A stretch of 64,000 nucleotides of DNA from Kappaphycus alvarezii (Eukaryota > Rhodophyta > Florideophyceae > Gigartinales > Solieriaceae), in contig NADL03000612.1 in the NCBI GenBank assembly GCA_002205965.3, forward strand, positions 558,001 to 622,000, in the 5' to 3' direction. The position numbers and the translations under genes were made by a program. Shown piece after piece: positions 24,540-37,427 of the stretch (within the stretch, counting starts at the first letter, position 1; every line of letters starts with the position of its first letter). Below the pieces are notes generated by a model. That model searched no databases. It was given only the letters and a program-made list of their open reading frames with translations, and was not told the DNA's origin.

Positions 24540-25800
24540 GATCACGGTAATGGGTCAGTTGAAGAAGTTTTATTACTTGTTAAATAATACCCCGGAGAGG
24601 TCAGAATTAAGCTATAGCCATGATGTTGAAATTGATGACGAGGTTAAGGTGAGTCCGATAATGATCCTGAAAATTCAGGATCATTCAATAATGACAGTTG
24701 AGGAACAATCGCTTTTGGATTAAAATTATTTTTAACTCCGGGCACTAGAAAAAGCTGAAGTGTTCCTGAAACAATTCTAACTCTAAGGTAACGCGACAAG
24801 CATCCAATGTAAAACTTTAAACTTCACTTTTCCGCGGGAGGAAATGAAAGGGAGAAGAAGATTATTGAAGTCAATGAGAGAATTTTCCGAGTATAAACAC
24901 TCTGAGGAATTCCGCGTAGTATGTCTCGATACTGGTGCTCAAAAATCGGTCATCATGGTGAAATCACAAGCAATAGCATACTGTGACCTGGCTGGAATCA
25001 AAATGAGACTATAGCACACAGCAGCTGAGTTAAACTTTGGTAATGAAATAATTCCAAGCATTTTCCATGTTCTCATTCGCATTCCGACAACTTTTTAGTG
25101 CTTTTATCCCGCTACAAATTGGTCTCATCAATGAAAAATCAAAGCTCATATTTATTATTGCTCTAGAAGCCGTAGAAAGATTCATAATTGTTTTCATTGC
25201 CGTTCATAACTTTCTTGTCTCCAAAATACACGGATATAGTAAGCTAAGTACGGACCGGCACTGAAAAACTGTCATTTTCGTTGCAGGGAATTTTGCTGAA
25301 GTCCTATCCACAAAGTCCCGATTAATATGCCTCAATATACATTTGTTTCATCCACCTGCTTGGAAAATATTCAATCTAATGAGCAGATCTAGATCCAATG
25401 ATGAAATCATTGAGAAAGGCGAATCAATTACATAATTTTCTAAGCAATGCTGAACTTGAGTACGCATATGAAATCATATTTAATCAATATTTTAGCTCTT
25501 TACACTTGTGTTATGATGAATACCTGTACTTCATATCTTTGATACTTCGAAAACGCAATTTTCCAAAAAAAATCAAAGCATATAATTAATTTAGAGCTCA
25601 TTACATGAGTGCTTCGCTAGACTTCAAACTGGGTTTTCTGACAAAATAAGGGTTAAAATATGCATTCAATTCTTTTTCCAAAGCATGGAAAGACTTGGCT
25701 AGGTCTAATGGGATTAAAATAAATCAATTTGAAGTAGAATATATTGCAATGAACCCTCAATCCAATAGGAGAGGATCTTTGATCCATTTCATTGATTGAA
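24540..25800 (+). pseudogene. decayed Ty1/copia polyprotein, copy B (gag end, protease, integrase scraps)
   Basis: In plus-strand order I see a gag C-terminal segment (GQLKKFYYLLNNTPERSELS, near 24.55 kb), the protease with an intact active site VVCLDTGAQKSVI (near 24.92 kb) and IPSIFHVLIRIPTTF, then a GAG-preintegrase-like LICLNIHLFHPPAWKIFNLM, and finally AWKDLARSNGIKINQ from the integrase core (near 25.69 kb). Stops and shifts separate the pieces and no RT follows. The order and wording match copies A and C. Copy B seems to end where the GC-richer block starts at 26.04 kb. Confidence 0.7.
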
Positions 25801-26040
25801 GTTGGATCAATGTTTAGTGTTTACTTTTAGTGTCCAGAAAGAACAACTTGTCCACTGGATATTGGACCTAATGGGACATGCTTTTGGCAACTCAAGCCAC
25901 TCATATTTCATTTTTGTGTAACAAAGGTATCTAATACACACGTTTCCTAGTATTGATTTGACTGTCAACTTCTCTAACATATAACCTACTTCTTAACTAT
26001 AGGAAAATTGTAGCTCACGGAATAAACTGCTACCAAAGGT

Positions 26041-28200
26041 TTGGTTCTGGAAGTCACGTTTTTGTTTTGTGCCCCACACCGTTCCTTCGGGGCTTCCACG
26101 TGCTTCTCTTTAGTATTTTTGTGTCCTTTGTTCCCCAAACGTGTACCTCGGACTGGCATCATTTGCGATCTTTCGTCCTTTTCTTTCTACTCCTGTCCTT
26201 TGCGCCCGTGCCCCAGCCATCCTCTTCGCCATCAGGGAGGATTGTGTCTCAACAACCGTTATTCTTCGCCATTCTTCCTTGTAGCATAACTGTGGGGGCG
26301 TGTTACAGTATGATACTGTATAGCGGGCTAGCTGTGCACGTCAAACTGCGGACCTTACAGTGCATCGGCACAGTACGGTCTGGATGGCTACCTGTACGGG
26401 ACGCATTAAAATGGTGGGTACTGACAGTGCCCGTTGGCGTCCCGAGACCTAGGGTTGTCGTAGATTTTTCGCTGATAGCCACGTGTAGTAGTGGGAAGAC
26501 GTACCATACTTAAGCGCCCAACGTCTCCCTCTTACGAGGGACGTGGGATAGCAACATGATACCCGGCAGTAAACTCTAAAGCGTCTCGTTCGGGATACTT
26601 GGCTGACCCATTTTTTCCCCCTTTATTTTGGCTACTCAAAGGCATTTTTTTGCTTTCGCACTAGGCTTCGGACAAGTCTACATACCACGAGACTAGGGTG
26701 GTATCGGACGGAGACTACGACATGGACGTCGCATATCTCCTCGACCACCATCGGATCCGTGTGCTTCGGGATAGCCATGACCGACGCGAGGGAAGAGGCG
26801 AGCTCCGCCAACTCGTTTACCTGTCCGTACAACCTCCCTCCCCCGTCCCACTGTGGGCACTCACTCGTTGACCGGACAACGATGACTCGTGCACAACCGA
26901 CTTGTTATTGCGTCTCGTACAGTTCTCGGCCAGCGCTACGTTGTAGTACAGGCTACCGTTTATGCAAAATTTCTGCAAAGGACTTCATCCACTACCCCGA
27001 GGCTTACTGGCGTCAACTTGGGGATTGTCTATATACCGTAAATTTTTCTCGCTAACCACTAGATAAAGACTCCTATGGACTCTCTTCCTTGTCGATTTGC
27101 GTTTCCAACGGACTTCACCTCTTCACAAACCTTAGGCACCACACTTTTTGGTTAAAATTACACGTTTTCACGCTTTTCAAGCCTCTACCACCTTTTTTAA
27201 AGATACTGACCTGCTTTCCCTATTTGCTTAAATGCTTAAATGATGCTTAAAGCATGAATTTTTATTCATGCTGGCGCACTGCTACCAGATGGCACTTTAC
27301 TGTACGGTAAGGGCAATTTTCGATTTTCGCCCACCACTATTGGTTCTGTACATTATATCCAACCGAGAGGGCCTGAGGGCTGGAAGCTCGGACCACTCTG
27401 CCCCCAACTTGGACCTAATATTTTCGGAGGTGAAAAGAACCTATTGGGCCAAGTGTCGACATTTCTTATCTCTGTCTTGGATCTCCAGTACTTGCTTGAC
27501 ATTGACTTCACTTACACTACCGTTGTAGACAACTCTAACCTAGCTAACTATTATTTCTACCTACCTTGACACTAGGGCCCCAGAATAAATAGCCACCTCT
27601 GTGTCGGTTCTGAACTTGACTCCTAACTTCCGCCTTTGCAGAAACCTTGCCAAAAGCAACTTTGGCTATAGCCACGTTTATCTGCCCGGTTTCGTTTTTA
27701 ATTTTTCCCCTCTCTAGGTCAACCTTTCCCTTTCGTTGTTCGTTTGTTATATTTACTCAAACTTGCCGCCCTGGGCCCCGGCGTCTATATACAAATAGGA
27801 ACTTCGAGATTGTCGTTAGTGACAACACACTTACCTCCAAAGGGGATATTCAGCACTGCTGAACCACTGCTACATCTTATTTATCCAATATTGCACCCCT
27901 GATGTCTACGGTTCTTCGGACTCGATTCTTATCAGGGTTCTTGTATTCCGCGGATCACGGTCCGGTCTTACAAACTGGAGGAAAAGTATGCTGTCCAGAC
28001 GTCTAAGGAATCACCCACGCTCTACAACCCCAACTTATCTTCGCCGTCGGCGAGCTGTGCTACTGAATTGCAGGATGGGTAAAGAGAAAGAGGGACAGCC
28101 AACACCCTGTGAGCGTCGGTGTGTGTGTGTTGGACTTCTCATTGTTTGACGGGATTCCGAACCTCAGCGAGAACAGATACGCAGCGCGCATTGCACCAAA
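26041..28200. other. GC-richer block of unknown nature
   Basis: Composition changes sharply from AT-rich at about 26.04 kb and back at about 28.2 kb. Several medium open frames occur (26,067-26,513 +, 26,759-27,055 +, 27,268-27,528 +), none with a recognisable domain. TGTGGGGGCGTGTTACAG at about 26,299 resembles the start of a plant-type LTR and is followed by the inverted pair CAGTATGATACTG, but no second copy was found. A TG microsatellite lies near 28,118. It is probably an inserted but unidentified element. Confidence 0.35.
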
Positions 28201-30979
28201 GTAAACTCTAAAACTTTTAAACTCATTTCCTTCCATATTAATGAATTTTTTTATCCACGAGATCCTAGTTCTAATTCCACTGACTTTCTGAGAGTAAAAC
28301 AGATAGAAAATAGAGACTTTTTAAGATAAATACCTGTACTATAGTCGCTGGGGATTATGTACCGAAGAATATTATTATTTAACATGAAAGATAGATTTGT
28401 TCCCTCTATTAAAAACAATAAAACTGAAAAAAATAATATGCAAAACTATTTGTAAGTCAAGGCCACAGGAAAATGGAAAACCGAAACCTCACAAATTTCA
28501 CTACGCCTATACCTCAGCGATACACTCGCTTAGAAGTTGAAACTTCTTCATTTTTTGATTTCAGGGATTGCTTTCAAGATGTCAAAGAAGTATAGTCACA
28601 GTCAGCTCAAATTATGATGAGTAAATTTCACCTTATACCAACCAAAGAGTCCAGATTACTTGCAAATTAATTATTGGACCTATTTAAACTTCTCTACAGA
28701 TTATGTCATTTAGGAGACTCCTTAAATCGCACCCAGAATTCACATCTGAATAAATACATTGATATTAAGCCAACCGATATAGATCTCCAACTCCTTAAAG
28801 TTATTCAAATGAAAAATTAAAGAATTAATTGTAACTCATGTGTAAGATCCTCTACTTTTTCGCCTTTATTGAATATATTGAGTCTACCTAAAAGACTCTT
28901 GATAAGTTTGAATCAAGAGAAATGGAGTTTGATGACACTATGTTTTCAGGTATTGGGTTAAGACAACAGAGGATTACAGTTAAATCAGGAACACTATGGG
29001 AAGAAATTCAGCACTCTGTCGATGAACGCCTCTTTTCTAAATTTGTGTCTTTAAGGAATACATTGCCATGATAAATACAAACGAAGCTCAAAGTATACTG
29101 TTCCGCAAATGTGTACGTAGAAGAAATCGAGCAAATGGATGAATTTTTAATACATGGACACAAACCCCTAGTTCTTGTCTTTTATAATACGAGTGGGACA
29201 AACATTTATTGAGTTCCGAAGTATTGAGTTCCGAAGTAAAATTTATTCGCGAACAAGAATGAAAATGATTCTAAACTTAAAAATATTTTCTTGCTCACCG
29301 AAAAGACCAGTAATTGTAATTTGCTCACTTATTCTACGTTGAAAATCCATAAACCAACAGAGTACGTCCTTGACTCTGATGTTTGGGCATTTTTTGATAC
29401 TTCCGATATTTTTTTATTGTAAAACGTGACAATGGTTCTTCGCATTTAAATTTGATTCCACTCTCGATGATCAAATTATTCGAATGTCTATTTATGTTAT
29501 TATGAAGTTTTCTTACACTATAGAAAATGGCTTATCAGCTTAATAATTCCAGCAAATGATTCATATACTAACAAAGATATATATGGTGTTTTATTTTCAT
29601 GGATTACAGACATAATACATGTGGTACTCAGAAAATTGCAAGATGTGATGCACTCATTCACATTCTCAAGAAGGGAAAGTGCGAAAAACATGCTCATAAA
29701 TGGTTGATTCAAACATTAAAAAGAAGAAAATAATTTTTCAAGACAAAGGGAGAGAGAAGGTGTGATGGTTGAGTTTCGCAGGATAGGTATATACGATTTT
29801 AAGTTCAATTTTCAGTGCTATATGATATCTATTTTGATCAAACTGCTTTTTTGGTCTACTTTGTCTACATTTTCTCTATGATAACCACCCACTTGCACCA
29901 TGTTATACATGATATCAGTATTCACTGTAGAGTACAGTTCTCTATAACATCCGTTGTTTATTATAGCTGATGGATAATTCGGTCCATAAGAGCAAAAAAT
30001 GCATTTACTTGCCTATGAAAGACACTAGAATCTGCGCATATGAGTGAAGAGAAAACTAAAAACCAGTTTATTCCAAACTTTTCAACCATGCTACTTTAGC
30101 AACAATGTACACAGTTTTTCGAGCTCGGCTTTAACGCCTCCAGTCCGCTTTTTCTTTCCCTTGAATTTTCCTGGCAGTAAAATTGAGAAAGGCTAATGAA
30201 TGTTTGAATTGCTACGTCGAGCAGTTCGAGAATACTGTATTCAGATATTTGGTGTATAACAGCTATAGGATAGTGGCGAGATGACTGAGTCTCGTGTCCA
30301 GAGTTAAACTAACTTCGATTAGAGAGGAACATATATATAGAGAACAGGTTGTAGGTACTGCAATATCAAAATAGGGTGTTGACGGGTGTCACAATAGGTC
30401 ACATGCAAGAGTTTTGACCGCAACCACAGACATACGATTACAATGGTGCAGTAAACGGACGCAATAGATGAAAACAGATTAGTGAATGACTTCATATTCA
30501 TAGAGGCAGCAACACTCAGTAGGGATCGCCATTGAGGTATCTCTGATTTTCAGGTACCTACACATGGTCTCTACAGCGCTTGTTATGAATCTGATTTCAA
30601 TAAAATCTTTCGATGACCATGATTCCAATGAATTATACGCCGTGAGTTTTCGCTTTATCAGTAGACTATAGAACTGCAATGTGCAGGGCAACTAAAATTG
30701 ACTAGCTTTGGTGGGGGAGGCAGACATCTGCATGTTGCGGGCAGCGCTGTGTTGAATTATGCGGTACAGCTAGGCGAAAATGTTAAATTGTGCTTCACCA
30801 AATATCAACTGTACGATACATACTGTAGGGACAACAGGCGAAATCATGGGGAATCATGGGTTGCGGGCTACAAACAATCACAGAAGCTGCACACGTGGAC
30901 CTAATAGCATTGCTCCGCTTTTGATGAAGCCGAAATGATACCTTCGGCTTAGAGCTTCCAATACACAGACCTGTCCCCC
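28201..30979. other. AT-rich sequence, no supported gene
   Basis: I see no gene. AGACACTAG near 30,022 is the complement of the CTAGTGTCT end motif of the TIR family described at 5.06 and 30.98 kb and might mark the right end of another degraded element, but no left partner was found. Confidence 0.35.
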
Positions 30980-30983
30980 CTAG

Positions 30984-31021
30984 TGTCTAATCGGCAAATG
31001 TACTCAATTGAGTACATTTGG
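30984..31021 (+). repeat. left terminal inverted repeat of the Harbinger element
   Basis: TGTCTAATCGGC is followed by the perfect 18-base palindrome TGTACTCAATTGAGTACA. It pairs with 40,875-40,914 on the other strand with a short gap and a few mismatches. Confidence 0.7.
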
Positions 31022-31112
31022 CATCAGTTGAGTAAATTAGAAAGATTATGCTTAATCAATTTCTGCAATTAAATTGTGCTTGTGAACAGTTTAAAATTAT
31101 CAGAAAAGTGGG

Positions 31113-32400
31113 ATGTATTTATTTCTCATGCCGTCGAGGGTTCGATTACGCCTACCACTCATGGTAGTTTATGTGAGTATTAATGTATGTGCTTATACTC
31201 TGAACCCTCCCAGACAAACATTACATTCATCGAATATGACAACGGGTCGGTTGACAGACTTCACACAGGCCAAATTCATCGATTGCCTCCGTACTTCAAA
31301 GGTTGCACTTCAAGTTATAGCCAAGCACCGCTTATCCAACAGAAAATCGGCGTTTTCTTCAACTTCCTCGCTGAAAAACGTGTCCGGGGTAAGTTTTACT
31401 GCGCATTGACCTCAAAAACATGTTAAAGCGAAGAAAAAGAATAACCCTATCCAACTTTACTTTCAATTTTAACATGCTAAGTAATAGAGACTGCCTCATA
31501 CTGTTTTGCTTTGAGAAAGGAGGCATTTTGAAGGTAATGATTATGATCAACTGTCCAGTGACACAGTATTGCACATCGCGAAATCGATATGCTGTGAATG
31601 AGATGCTTTTATGTTGCATAATCCTGCGTTGATTAGAAACGCCGTCAAGATGGGTTGATTTGGAGGTTCTGTTTGGCAATCAATCATCCCATCTCTCAGA
31701 TAATTTCTGGAGGGTCCTGAAGTGGGTCCTAACGACGAAAAGCAGCTTCCTCAGAGCAAAAGCATCAAGCTATTTTATGCAGAGAAGGGCTGCGTTGTAT
31801 GCAGATAAGATAAGAACTAAACTAAACTTGCTAACAAACTGTGTTGGGTTTATTGATGGTACATTAATCGGAATTGCGAGGCCTAGTGGTTCCCATATGC
31901 TACAGTTAGTAGCATAAAATCGCCACAAAAGGGAGCATGAACTCAAGTTTCAAACAGTTACGGGGCCGGGTGATTTGATCTTAGATGTCTACGGGCCTCT
32001 AGAGAGCCGTAGGCATGATTGGACTATTTGGTGTCGAAGCGAGCTAAAAGGTACGCCACCAGTGGTTTTGGATACTGGAGGGGTGAAGTACTGCTTATAC
32101 GGGGATTCAAGAGGTTACATACTAGGGAAGCTACTTGCAGCCCTATCGAACACCCTTTAACCGAAGGATTTCCAAGGGGCGAGTGACAGTGGATTGGGTA
32201 TACAAGGAAATCAAGGCTTACTTTACTTCAATAGATTTTAAACCTAAGATGAAGGTACTTGCGTCCCCTATGTGATCCCTTTATCTAGCCGCCATGCAGT
32301 TCAACAACATACGACACTGCTTGTATCCGCAGCAGACCTCGCGTTATTTCAGCTGCCCACCTCTAACACTGGAATAATTCCTACAAATTATCGACGATAT
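31113..32400 (+). pseudogene. PIF/Harbinger transposase, frameshifted
   Basis: Segments in different frames read in order: NRYAVNEM...SRWVDLEVLFGNQSSHLSDNF (N-terminal region), FIDGTLIGIARPSG (first catalytic Asp), KFQTVTGPGDLILDVYGPL then RRHDW (second Asp region), YCLYGDSRGY, VDWVYKEIKAYFTSIDF (position of the catalytic Glu, here Asp) and RHCLYPQQTSRYFSCPP at the end. This is the DDE nuclease that excises and inserts Harbinger elements. At least three frame changes and several stops make it dead. It ends about 30 bases before the stop of the convergent partner gene. Confidence 0.85.
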
Positions 32401-32443
32401 GCAATAAATTAAACCATTCTCTTACTTCTACATAAACGTATCC

Positions 32444-32448
32444 ATCAA
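32444..32448. repeat. target-site duplication ATCAA, left copy
   Basis: ATCAA directly precedes the LTR start TGTGGGG at 32,449 and is repeated directly after the other LTR at 39,300-39,304. Five bases is the usual duplication for Ty3/gypsy integrases. Confidence 0.95.
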
Positions 32449-32962
32449 TGTGGGGTTTTGGGCGCACAAGAGGTAATCGATGGTTGAACTGATGGTTGAT
32501 GCTTCCGGTAAACAGGCCGGAGCTTCAGACCAGGGTTTATATAGAAAAAGTACTCAACGACAACAAGGGTAAATTGTAGGCAGACGATGCTAAATTCAAA
32601 GGTGTTCTAGAGGAACGGCCCTAAAGGAACGAAACTAAAATGTTTTGAAGATTCATGTAGAAATCGGGGAGGTTGACAGCAGTAAACATCATGGCAAAGT
32701 TCCATTGGTCCAATTGGCAAGAAGACGTAAAGTAATTGCTGATTGGTGGGGTGGGAGAAGTTTTGAAAACCACGCGAGATCGCCACAATGGCGTTATGTG
32801 ATTGGTTCGGCACGGGGTGGTACGGGTCTTGTGTTTTACACCGGTGTCTGGTTACAGTGCACAGGTTGCACTGATGTCTTGGTACAGTGTAAATCTTGGT
32901 AACGGTTACTGGCGGGATACTGTCAGTGTACTTTAGGGGATTTTGGGGGCACCATCGTTACA
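32449..32962 (-). repeat. 3' LTR of the chromovirus
   Basis: 514 bp, TGTGGGGTTTT...CATCGTTACA on the plus strand. Compared with the partner LTR I count three substitutions and one single-base indel, all within about 20 bases of the ends; the roughly 480-base interior appears identical. A minus-strand TATA box (CTATATAAA) lies near 32,537-32,545. Confidence 0.95.
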
Positions 32963-32976
32963 TCACTCCCCCCTAC
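32963..32976 (-). promoter_or_regulatory. polypurine tract
   Basis: On the minus strand GTAGGGGGGAGTGA directly precedes the 3' LTR, the standard position for the plus-strand primer of reverse transcription. Confidence 0.8.
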
Positions 32977-35900
32977 GAAGAAGAATCGCCCCGATTCTTG
33001 TATCTGTATAGCAGATCTTCACAATGTTTGAGATCCTTTTCTGATAGCCATGAGTTCTCGTGGTCCGCATATCCTTTCCATTTAATGAGATATTTGGTTT
33101 TTCCGTGTTGTTTCTTGTGACTGAGAATGTTTTCGACCTCGTATTCTTCTTTTCCATCTTGAACCTGTATAGGTGGTGGCGGCGGAGTTTCTCGATCACA
33201 ATTATCTTCAAAGTACGGCTTGAGGAGACTAGCATGGAAAGCATTGTGAATTCCTCTATCGATCATTGGTTGGGAAAGAATTAAACGGTACGTAACTCCG
33301 TTTATATCCTCAGATATTTCGAATGGCCAACAATACTTCGGGTTCAGTTTTCGAGATCCTGCACCATCTTCAAGAGCTAGCTTTTATGTGGACAACCAGA
33401 CTTTGTCACCAACTTTATAAAAAGAAGGTCTTCTACTTCTGTTAACATACGATCCCGTTGATTCATTTGATTTCTTGATTTGTTCTTGGGCTTTTTGGAG
33501 TGATTTTTGCATATTCCTGAAGAACTGTGTTGCAGCAGGGTTTTCTGCTGAGAGTATGTCCAAAGGGACAGTTCTAGGGTTAATTCCATAATTGAGGTAA
33601 AAGGGAGAGAATGCTGTAGTTGCATTAACAGATGAATTGTAAGCAACTTCAAAGTCTACCAAATATTTGTCCCAATCTGACTTGTCGAAGCTAACAAAAG
33701 ATCGAATCATTTCTTCGATCTTTCTGTTCATTATCTCGGATTGGCCATCCGTCTGTGGGTGATACGCTGAAGAAGGGGATATTTTGGTATCTAAAAGATT
33801 GAACAGACTCTTCCAAAACTTGCTCATAAAAATAGAATCCCTATCACAAATGATTTTCGTCGGAATTCCGTGATTTCTGTAGATGTGATCCTTGAACAGC
33901 ATGGCAGTTGAAGGTGCATCTATTTTTGGCTTGGTGGGGATAATTCGGATCATCTTTGACAGCCTGTCAACGACAGTTAAGATGCCACTATTCCCTTTTT
34001 TGACTTTGGAAGTGGTGTAATAAAGTCCATCGTTATGTGCGTCCATTTGGTTTTCGGTGGGTCAAGAGGTTGTAGAAGACCTGCGGGTTTCTGATTAGAT
34101 GGTTTGTTCCTTTGGCAGTGACAAGAACGAACGTATCGAAGGACATCAACATGCAGGTCTGTCCAGTAAAACTTCGGTGATACTCTATTGATTGTTTTGG
34201 TTTTTCCCAAGTGTCCAGTATTTGGAGTCGAATGGTAGTCATGCAACAACTTGACTTTAAACGCTCCTTCTGGTATGCAAATTTTTCCGTGTCTTAACAA
34301 AAGCGATCCCTTTCTTTCGAAAGGTGCTTTCGGATCTTTTTATTCGTCTTTGAAGCTTTCATCTCGATGGTAGTCTTTTACAAGCTTTTCGAGATCGGAT
34401 GATTCAAAAAACGGAACAGAAATATTGTTTGATTCCGAAGATGTCTTCATTATTACTTCTTGGAGTAGCTCCTTGTTTCGATGGTGGGGTGAGGGTACAT
34501 TCTGGGGTTCTCTTGAGAGGGAATCGGCAACTATATTTGATTTCCGGGAGATGGGTATAATCTTGAAATCAAAGTCAACTAATCTTTCCAACCATCTAAC
34601 CTGTCTCTGTGACAGATTATCTTGTGTCTCGAGGTATCTCAACGGGTAGTGGTCAGAATGAACAGTAAAAAAGTTCCCATACAAGTATGCTCTCCACTAC
34701 TTTAGGCAGTCGACAATGGCCAATAGCTCTCTTTCGTGGGCTGCATAATTTTGTTCGGCATCATTTAAAATTCTGGATGCGAAAGCGACTGGTCTTTTGT
34801 CCTTCGCGGTTCGTTGTTCCAATACAGCACCAATTGCGTATTGAGAAGCATCTGTAGTAACATAGATCGGTAGACTTGAATCGAAATTTCGAAGGACCGG
34901 AGCGTTGCCCAATATTTTCTTCAAGGTTTGAAATGATTTTTCTTGAGTTTCTGTCCAATGAAACAAACGTTCTTTGTCAACTCGGTAAGTGGTTTCGAAA
35001 TTAAGGAACAACCCTTAATGAACCGTCTATAATAATTTACAAACCCTAAGAATGACTGAAGGTTTTGTTTGTTCCGAGGCGTCGGCCATTCCATAACGGC
35101 TTTAATTTTGTTGGGATCCACAGAAATTCCTTCCTGGCATATGATGTGCCCAAGATACTCCACTTCTTTGACACCAAAGACACACTTTGACAATTTCGCG
35201 AATAACTTTTCCCATCTAAGGATCTCCAATACTTCAGCGATGTGTTTCAAATGTTCTTCCCATGTCTTACTAAATATAAGAATTTCATCCAGATATACGA
35301 TTACAAAAACGTCAAGTACATCTTTAAAATGTCGTTCATAAGGCCCATGAAAGTCGCTGGGGCATTTGTCAATCCAAAGGGCAATACCAGAAATTCGAAA
35401 TGTCCATATCGAGTTCTAAATGCCGTGAGGGGTATTGAAGATTCATCCAGTCTGACCTGATGATAGCCTGACCCAGGTCTATTTTGGAGAAGTACTTTGA
35501 TCCTTTGAGCTGATAAAATATATCGTCTATGCGTGGCAGTGGATAACTGTTCTTTACAGTAAGCCGATTGAGTGCTCTGTAATCCACACACATCCGCAAT
35601 GAGCTGTCCTTCTTTGTCACGAAGAGAATTGGGGCTCCCCACGGGCTCTTGCTTGGTCTGATGAAATCACCCTCCAGAAGCTCATCTAGCTGCTTGTGAA
35701 GTTCCCCCATTTCTTTGTCCGAAAGACGGTAGAGACCCTTTTTCTGGAAGTTTGCTTCTTTTTCTAATTCAATCTTGAAATCATACTTCCTCTTCGGGGG
35801 GAGGCCTTTTGAAAGTCTGTTTGGGAATACATCATCATACTGGGTAATTATGTCTTGAATCTCTCCGTAATAGGTTTCCTTAGAATATGACTTTGAACTT

Positions 35901-36547
35901 AGGGGCCTCACAAGTACTGCATATGTCCCATAATATTTTTCTAAATCAGTGAGTATTGAATTTGCGGAAACGAAAGAATTCAATAGCCTTTCATTGGCAG
36001 CAATAACGTAATTTTCATCCTTATAATTGAATGAAACTTGATTTTCGGCGGGGTCGATAATCGCTTTATGGGATCCACCCCATTCTTTCCCAAGGATTGC
36101 ATCATACCTCTTCAGGGGGCTTATGGCGAAGTACAGTGGTTCAGTGTATTTCTTTATCTGGACGATAACAGGATGCGGTGTTTCCATTAATTTTTGATCA
36201 ACATCATTCGCCATTTCGGCAAATTCTTCTGATTTTTCGGTTTTAATCTTATGGTGATCGCAAAATGATTTGCTGAGGAAATTAACCTCACCGCCGGGGT
36301 CGATGAGGATTTTAGCTGGTCCGTTGGAAATAACTCCTTTAACAATAAGAAATCCGCGGTGGTGGCGTTGGAAGGTTGGGGTCGGTGTGGCCCTAACTAG
36401 TTGTTTGGATCTTACCGTTGAAAGAATGAGATTTCCTTGATCTAGAACTGAATAAAGACCGTCGATCAGTTCTTCCGGGCTTTTGGGCAGTTCTTTGCTA
36501 TGTGTCCTGTCTGTCTGCATTTTAGGCATAGTCCTTCTCGCATGCAT
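32973..36547 (-). pseudogene. chromovirus pol: protease, RT, RNase H, integrase, chromodomain
   Basis: The pol frame follows gag in the -1 frame. In order: protease [13 protein letters not shown] (family D-S/T-G, here DPG); RT with [42 protein letters not shown] and an active site YLDE instead of YLDD near 35,295; RNase H YVTTDASQYAIGAVL; an HHCC-like zinc region with TGHLGKTK and CHCQRNKP; the integrase core with FITPLPKSKKG, ICDRDSIFMSKFW and AYHPQTDGQSEIMNRKIEE; and a C-terminal chromodomain YEVENILSH...YLIKWKGY...NSWLSEKDL. Frame changes lie near 35.47, 35.29, 34.99 and 34.0 kb and in-frame stops at about 34,697, 34,340 and 33,384. The polyprotein cannot be made whole from this copy. Confidence 0.93.
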
Positions 36548-37401
36548 CTTTCTCGCTCTTCCTTATCAAGCTTCTGTAGATTCACATGTGATGACTCGAC
36601 ACCAGACTTTACTCCCACGTTTCCAATTTCCATTGGTACAGGGCCATTATTTCCGGCAGATGAACTTCCATTCAGCAATTTTCCACCACACTTGGTATTT
36701 CTCAGGGGTTCTGAACGCCTGTACGCCGCTTTCACTCTTTCTGCATCTCCCATAAGATCGGAAAGCTTGGTGTATTCTTTCGAGCATAAGGTTTTCCAAA
36801 TGTATGGTTTCAGGCCGCGGGAATATCGATCTATTTGATCTTTTACTCCAATGTCTGGGATGTCCAATAAGATTTTGTTAAAATCATCATTAAATGTTGG
36901 AACGTCCTTGACTTGTTTCCAGCGAGCCAGTTTGTCTCGGGCGATTTTTTCTTTGTTTATCGTCTCAAAACGATTGAGGAGAGCAGCCATCATTTCCTTC
37001 CATGTTTGAATTTCCTTCCCCTCCGCACTCTTTGAATAGACCATCCACCATTCATTAGCATTTCCCAAGAGATAGCTCAGAGCAATGTTCATGATAGCTT
37101 GCCCATCTGCTTCACTTAAGTAATTCTCCATCTGCACGCACCAGCTTCCGACGGACCCTTTCCCACCGAAATATCCCGGTTTGTTCTTCTTAGGGGCGTC
37201 CTTGTTTTCATTTTGACTACTAGAGGTACCAGTATTGATCCTGAAGAGAGATAGTTCATTCTCGAGGGCTCCTACCTTTTGAGCAGCACTATTGAGCTGA
37301 TTTCGCTGCGCGGAGATCTGATTATGGGCCTTTGTCAGCTGACGTTCAAGTTCGCTTGCAGCTTGAGCGAGAGCCTCTACTGTTATTCCAGGAGTTTCCA
37401 T
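36466..37401 (-). CDS. gag: chromovirus Gag, 311 aa, intact
   Basis: Starts [18 protein letters not shown] with a predicted coiled coil over the first 50 residues, has the retrotransposon gag region with [20 protein letters not shown] and a basic linker, and ends in one CCHC zinc knuckle, [14 protein letters not shown], followed by a basic tail. Gag assembles the particle and packages RNA. The frame is open from first Met to TGA at 36,466, although downstream pol is broken. It overlaps the pol frame by about 80 bases, and a candidate slippery site lies 13 bases before the gag stop. Confidence 0.9.
   Translation of the reverse strand: METPGITVEALAQAASELERQLTKAHNQISAQRNQLNSAAQKVGALENELSLFRINTGTSSSQNENKDAPKKNKPGYFGGKGSVGSWCVQMENYLSEADGQAIMNIALSYLLGNANEWWMVYSKSAEGKEIQTWKEMMAALLNRFETINKEKIARDKLARWKQVKDVPTFNDDFNKILLDIPDIGVKDQIDRYSRGLKPYIWKTLCSKEYTKLSDLMGDAERVKAAYRRSEPLRNTKCGGKLLNGSSSAGNNGPVPMEIGNVGVKSGVESSHVNLQKLDKEERERCMREGLCLKCRQTGHIAKNCPKARKN
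36481..36487 (-). promoter_or_regulatory. candidate -1 ribosomal frameshift site C-CCA-AAA
   Basis: On the minus strand the gag codons TGC CCA AAA contain the heptamer CCCAAAA in the X-XXY-YYZ register. A -1 shift here leaves gag just after the zinc knuckle and enters the pol frame as [10 protein letters not shown], continuous with protease. Whether a stimulatory structure follows cannot be judged by eye. Confidence 0.6.
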
Positions 37402-37427
37402 GGCCTTTTCCTATTTGTTGATAGGGT

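Noticed and set aside
32963-33300. Plus-strand frames at the right end of the 3' LTR
   Set aside because: They are antisense to the chromodomain and polypurine tract of the minus-strand element.
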